From assembly GCF_014648915.1 (NCBI RefSeq), contig NZ_BMSA01000026.1, positions 1-64,000 on the forward strand: a stretch of 64,000 bases of DNA, written 5' to 3'. Shown one piece after another: positions 61,178 through 64,000 of this stretch; position 1 is the stretch's first letter; each line of letters starts with the position of its first letter. This stretch comes from Streptomyces phaeofaciens (GTDB taxonomy: Bacteria; Actinomycetota; Actinomycetes; Streptomycetales; Streptomycetaceae). Both the position numbers and the translations under genes were made by a program. The notes under the pieces were generated by a model. The model had not been told where the DNA came from. It searched no databases and saw nothing but the letters and a program-made list of their open reading frames with translations.

Positions 61178-62845
61178 TCAGCGCACGACGTCCACGAAGA
61201 TCGGGTTCGAGTAGAACCACGTGTCGGCCCACGGGTCGCCGTCGCCCGGGGCGTGGGGGATCGGGCCGTGCGGGTCCACGGAAGCGCCCAGGTAACCGGC
61301 TCCGTGCCTGTTGCCGTCGCTGCCGCGCAGCCGGACGTAGAAGGACTCCGCGCCGACCGTCACCGGGACGCGCAGGGTGTACGTCCCTTTCCGGCCGCTC
61401 ACGTCCTTGGACCAGGCGACCTCGGTGTCCGGAGCCTTCCAGGCGTCCCGGTCGGAGACGGGACCTCGCACCGCGCCCCGGATCACGTCCACGTGCGCCA
61501 ACCGCGGCAGGATCCCCTGCGGGTTGGGGCGGGAGGCACTGGTGACGGTGATCTCCAGGGTGAGCTTCTCGCCCCTGCGCACCCGGAGCCGGCCGCCGAG
61601 CGTGACGCCCCGTCCGCTGCCGTGCTCCCGCCGCAGCCGTACCTCCAGCCCGTCGAGAAGATGCCCGTGGTCGACCCAGACCCGGCCCTCGCGCAGCCCC
61701 GTCATCACCGCCCGGTAGCCGTAGCGGGTCACACCCACATGAGTGCGGCTGAACTGCCCCGGCCAGAAGTCGCTGCCCGGCTGCGGGGTGTCGGTGTTCA
61801 CCGGATCCGGCAGCCTGCCGGTGTTGTCGAAGTTCTGCCCGGCCGGCCAGTCTCCGTTCTTCCAGGTGTCGAAGACGGTCCGGTGGTTGTCGGAGTTCGT
61901 GGTGACCGAGAACAGCCGGCCCTCCGCCAGCATCGAGTCCCACAGGCCGCCGACGGTCGCGGTCGCCCAGTCGAAACCGCCGTACGTGACGTAGGCGTCC
62001 GCCGGATAGCCCGCGTACGACTGGGCGGACGGCTTGTTCTCGTACTCGCCCCGGACGGACGTGCTGCCCCGCCGGCCGGGGATCGCGGCGCCTTGGGCGC
62101 CGGGCGCGCCCTCCATGCCGATCATGATCTCGGGGGCCGCGTCCCGCCAGTTGCGCATCTCGTGCGGCGAGTCGATACCGAGGCGCAGCGGGTGGTTGGC
62201 GAGGACGAGGACGTCGTCGACGTACCCGGTACGGCGCTGCTCGGCCAGCCACTCGATCGCCTTGACGGCGTGCGCCTCGTTGCGGGCGGTGTCGGCCGCG
62301 CCGGCGGAACCCTCGGTGTAGCCGAGCAGCTTGCCGTCGTAGGCCAGCTCGAACCGCGTCAGCAGGTCCGTCTCGTGCGGGCCGGGTGCGGCGAACACCG
62401 TGCAGTGCTCGGCGGCCGGGATGTACCACTCCAGGCCCTGGAAGATCAGCTGGCGGGGGTTCTCGGCGCGGGCCCGGACGATCTCCCGGTGCTCCAGGGC
62501 GGCACCGTAGGAGGCGTGCCCGAAGTTGGAGTGCTCGTTGAACACCATCCAGTCCAGGCCGTACCGGGCGGCGGCTCGGGCCTGCTGGGAGAAGGTGTAC
62601 TTCGCGTCGTGGCTGTAGACGGAGTGGATGTGGTGGTCGCCGACGAGGTAGGCGAGGCACGGGTCCTCCCCGCCGTACCCCCGGCCGGTGGCGGCGACGG
62701 CCGGGGCGGCCGCCCCGCCCAGGGCGAACGCGGCCCCGAACAGGCCCGCGCGGCGCAGGAGTCCGCGCCTCGACACGCCCTGGTCGTCGAGGTCGGCGGG
62801 GGAGACGGAGGGGTCGGCCCAGACGGGCAGCTGCTGCTCGGTCAC
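61178..62845 (-). CDS. secreted PHP-domain metal-dependent phosphoesterase/hydrolase (Tat)
   Basis: A 555-residue exported enzyme. The twin-arginine signal SRRGLLRRAGLFGAAFALGG is near residue 30. The PHP-type metal motifs are GDHHIHSVYSHDA, NEHSNFGH, GLEWYIPAAEHC and NHPLRLGIDS, as in CehA/McbA-like hydrolases. The C-terminal part (about 420-555) has beta-rich repeats (LTLEITVTS, TYTLRVPVTVGAESFYVRLRG) and ends with YSNPIFVDVVR. GTG 62845 has GAGG upstream; the longer open frame to 63169 overlaps the next gene and lacks a signal. It is co-transcribed with the gene to its right. Natural substrate unknown. Confidence 0.82.
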   Translation of the reverse strand: MTEQQLPVWADPSVSPADLDDQGVSRRGLLRRAGLFGAAFALGGAAAPAVAATGRGYGGEDPCLAYLVGDHHIHSVYSHDAKYTFSQQARAAARYGLDWMVFNEHSNFGHASYGAALEHREIVRARAENPRQLIFQGLEWYIPAAEHCTVFAAPGPHETDLLTRFELAYDGKLLGYTEGSAGAADTARNEAHAVKAIEWLAEQRRTGYVDDVLVLANHPLRLGIDSPHEMRNWRDAAPEIMIGMEGAPGAQGAAIPGRRGSTSVRGEYENKPSAQSYAGYPADAYVTYGGFDWATATVGGLWDSMLAEGRLFSVTTNSDNHRTVFDTWKNGDWPAGQNFDNTGRLPDPVNTDTPQPGSDFWPGQFSRTHVGVTRYGYRAVMTGLREGRVWVDHGHLLDGLEVRLRREHGSGRGVTLGGRLRVRRGEKLTLEITVTSASRPNPQGILPRLAHVDVIRGAVRGPVSDRDAWKAPDTEVAWSKDVSGRKGTYTLRVPVTVGAESFYVRLRGSDGNRHGAGYLGASVDPHGPIPHAPGDGDPWADTWFYSNPIFVDVVR

Positions 62846-62865
62846 GATGATCCTCGGAACGGGGG

Positions 62866-64000
62866 TCAGTGGTTCATGAAAGAGGTCACGGGCAACGCGC
62901 GGGCGACGATGCGGACGTCGCCGAGGCGGCCGTGCAGGATCTGGTCGATCGTGCCGCCGTACTCGTAGCCGCCGAGCAGCCACGGCAGTCCGACCGAGGT
63001 GATGCCGACCGAGGCGGCCTTCGGGTTGCGCACGACCGGGCAGCCCTCGACGTAGAGCGTGGTGTGCCTGCCGTCGTTGACGACCGCGAGGTGCCACCAG
63101 GTCTCCAGCGGCGTCTCCTGGCCCCAGTTGGTCGCGATGCCCTGCTGGTTCAGCGGGCGCATCGCCCACTGCGGCTCGCGGTCGTTGGACAGGGAGAGCG
63201 TGGCGAGGGGCTCGTCGGGGTCGTCCCCGGTCCGGCCGGCGGCGCCGCCCGTGCCCGTGCGGCCGATCAGTCCCGACCAGGCGTGGTGCGCGGGGTCCCA
63301 GTCGGCGGGGAGGCGGTAGAACGCCTCGATGGTGTAACCGGACTCGAACGTCGCGGAGTTGAGCGGCGCTCCGTCGACCGTGCGCAGGTACGCCCCCTTC
63401 AGCGGCGACTTGAACCCCTGGAACTCCAGGCTCCCGTGGCCCGGCTGGTCGGGGTGGTGATCCGGCGACCAGCCCAGCGCGCCGCCGCCGACCGTGACGA
63501 CGGTGAGGTCGTTGCCCCGCCCGGACAGATCGCGGACCGTGCCGGAGGAGACCGCGGAGTCGAACCGCCAGTACGCCGCCGTGCCCGGGACGACGACCTT
63601 CGACGCGGGCCGGGCGGGGCGCGCCGGCACCGGGTCGAAGCCGGAGAAGCGCTCGGCGAAGTCGATGTCGACGGTGAACCGGTCGGCGTCACCGCTGAGT
63701 TCGCTCTCCCGCCGCTCCAGCTCGTTGAGCCCCTTCGCGGCCCGGCCGAGGATCCACGGCGAGACCGTCTCGACATCGATGACGTTCCGGTCGAGGTCGA
63801 AGCGGTACAGGCGGATCATCGCCGCGCCGCCGAAGTACCGGTTCTGGTAGTTCGTCAGGTGCAGGTGGACGTCATGTCCCGCCGTGTTCCTGCGGGTCGC
63901 CCGCCCGGCGGGCCAGTAGTGGCCGTTGAGGGTGAGGAAGATCTGGTCGTGGTCCGCGATCAGCCGGTCCCACAGCTGCTGCCCGTACGCCGACAGGGAG
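62866..64000 (-). CDS. metallophosphoesterase with LamG-like domain, C-terminal part (cut by right edge)
   Basis: The frame stays open from the stop at 62866-62868 to the window edge, so the N-terminus is outside. The visible approximately 377 residues begin with the end of a calcineurin-like phosphoesterase domain (QIFLTLNGHYWPAGR, corresponding to the GHxH metal motif but with Trp for the last His), then YFGGAAMIRLYRFDLD. A concanavalin-like LamG region (about 63000-63560) follows, with YWRFDSAVSSGTVRDLSGRGN, FESGYTIEAFYRLP and WWHLAVVNDGRHTTLYVEG. It ends 20 bp before the PHP gene and is in the same operon. It is probably secreted. Confidence 0.78.
   Translation of the reverse strand, partial: SLSAYGQQLWDRLIADHDQIFLTLNGHYWPAGRATRRNTAGHDVHLHLTNYQNRYFGGAAMIRLYRFDLDRNVIDVETVSPWILGRAAKGLNELERRESELSGDADRFTVDIDFAERFSGFDPVPARPARPASKVVVPGTAAYWRFDSAVSSGTVRDLSGRGNDLTVVTVGGGALGWSPDHHPDQPGHGSLEFQGFKSPLKGAYLRTVDGAPLNSATFESGYTIEAFYRLPADWDPAHHAWSGLIGRTGTGGAAGRTGDDPDEPLATLSLSNDREPQWAMRPLNQQGIATNWGQETPLETWWHLAVVNDGRHTTLYVEGCPVVRNPKAASVGITSVGLPWLLGGYEYGGTIDQILHGRLGDVRIVARALPVTSFMNH

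Noticed and set aside
1..64000. CRISPR arrays, tRNA or rRNA genes
   Set aside because: No regularly spaced repeat-spacer arrays or cloverleaf-forming sequences were noticed; this is by eye only, so tRNAscan and a CRISPR finder would be decisive.

Overview
The window is high-GC actinobacterial DNA, almost certainly from a Streptomyces chromosome. The support is the strong G/C third-position bias, GTG and TTG starts, 4-bp ATGA gene overlaps, Tat-type secreted enzymes, OpcA next to glucose-6-phosphate dehydrogenase, and a tkt-tal-zwf-opcA-pgi-gnd operon laid out as in the second pentose-phosphate operon of streptomycetes.

Layout. 1-7952 (minus strand): pentose-phosphate operon tkt-tal-zwf-opcA-pgi-gnd, with gnd cut by the left edge. 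8039-9834: an AraC-type regulator and a decayed SDR gene that carries a roughly 120-bp MITE-like insertion near its 3' end. 9919-11343: a secreted GH16 glucanase with a carbohydrate-binding module, under a LacI-type palindrome. 11603-52039: a roughly 40-kb NRPS/PKS biosynthetic cluster. 52101-55472: a small Cys/His protein, an L,D-transpeptidase lipoprotein and a secreted lipase. 55801-61080: IclR and MarR regulators divergent from an SDR / amidohydrolase / CoA-ligase / MaoC catabolic operon. 61178-64000: two Tat/phosphoesterase-type proteins, the second cut by the right edge.

The cluster. A two-gene minus-strand unit encodes a condensation-fold protein without its catalytic histidines and an ATP-grasp-like ligase. 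Beyond it lie a response regulator and, divergently, a LanB-like protein that has only the tRNA-dependent N-terminal part, followed by an NRPS (A-T-C-A-T, first A domain Ser-like). A tightly coupled five-gene minus-strand operon (3-hydroxyacyl-CoA dehydrogenase, ACP, acyl-CoA dehydrogenase, FkbH-type enzyme, luciferase-like flavoenzyme) is the alkoxymalonyl-ACP cassette without an O-methyltransferase, so hydroxymalonyl-ACP is the expected extender. Four PKS modules follow: KS-AT-KR-ACP; KS-(AT lost)-KR-ACP; and two KS-AT-KR-DH-ACP modules. A LuxR-type regulator, a free-standing thioesterase and a three-gene ABC exporter complete the cluster.

Inference. The layout fits a Ser-primed amino-polyol/diene compound, reminiscent in logic of zwittermicin-type chemistry. 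The AT-less module would take hydroxymalonyl-ACP in trans, and the LanB-like, ATP-grasp and inactive C-like proteins would add an amino acid or tailor the amine by an unusual route. I do not recognise the product. The trio of LanB-like, ATP-grasp-like and inactive condensation-fold proteins inside an NRPS/PKS cluster is the best candidate for undescribed biology here.
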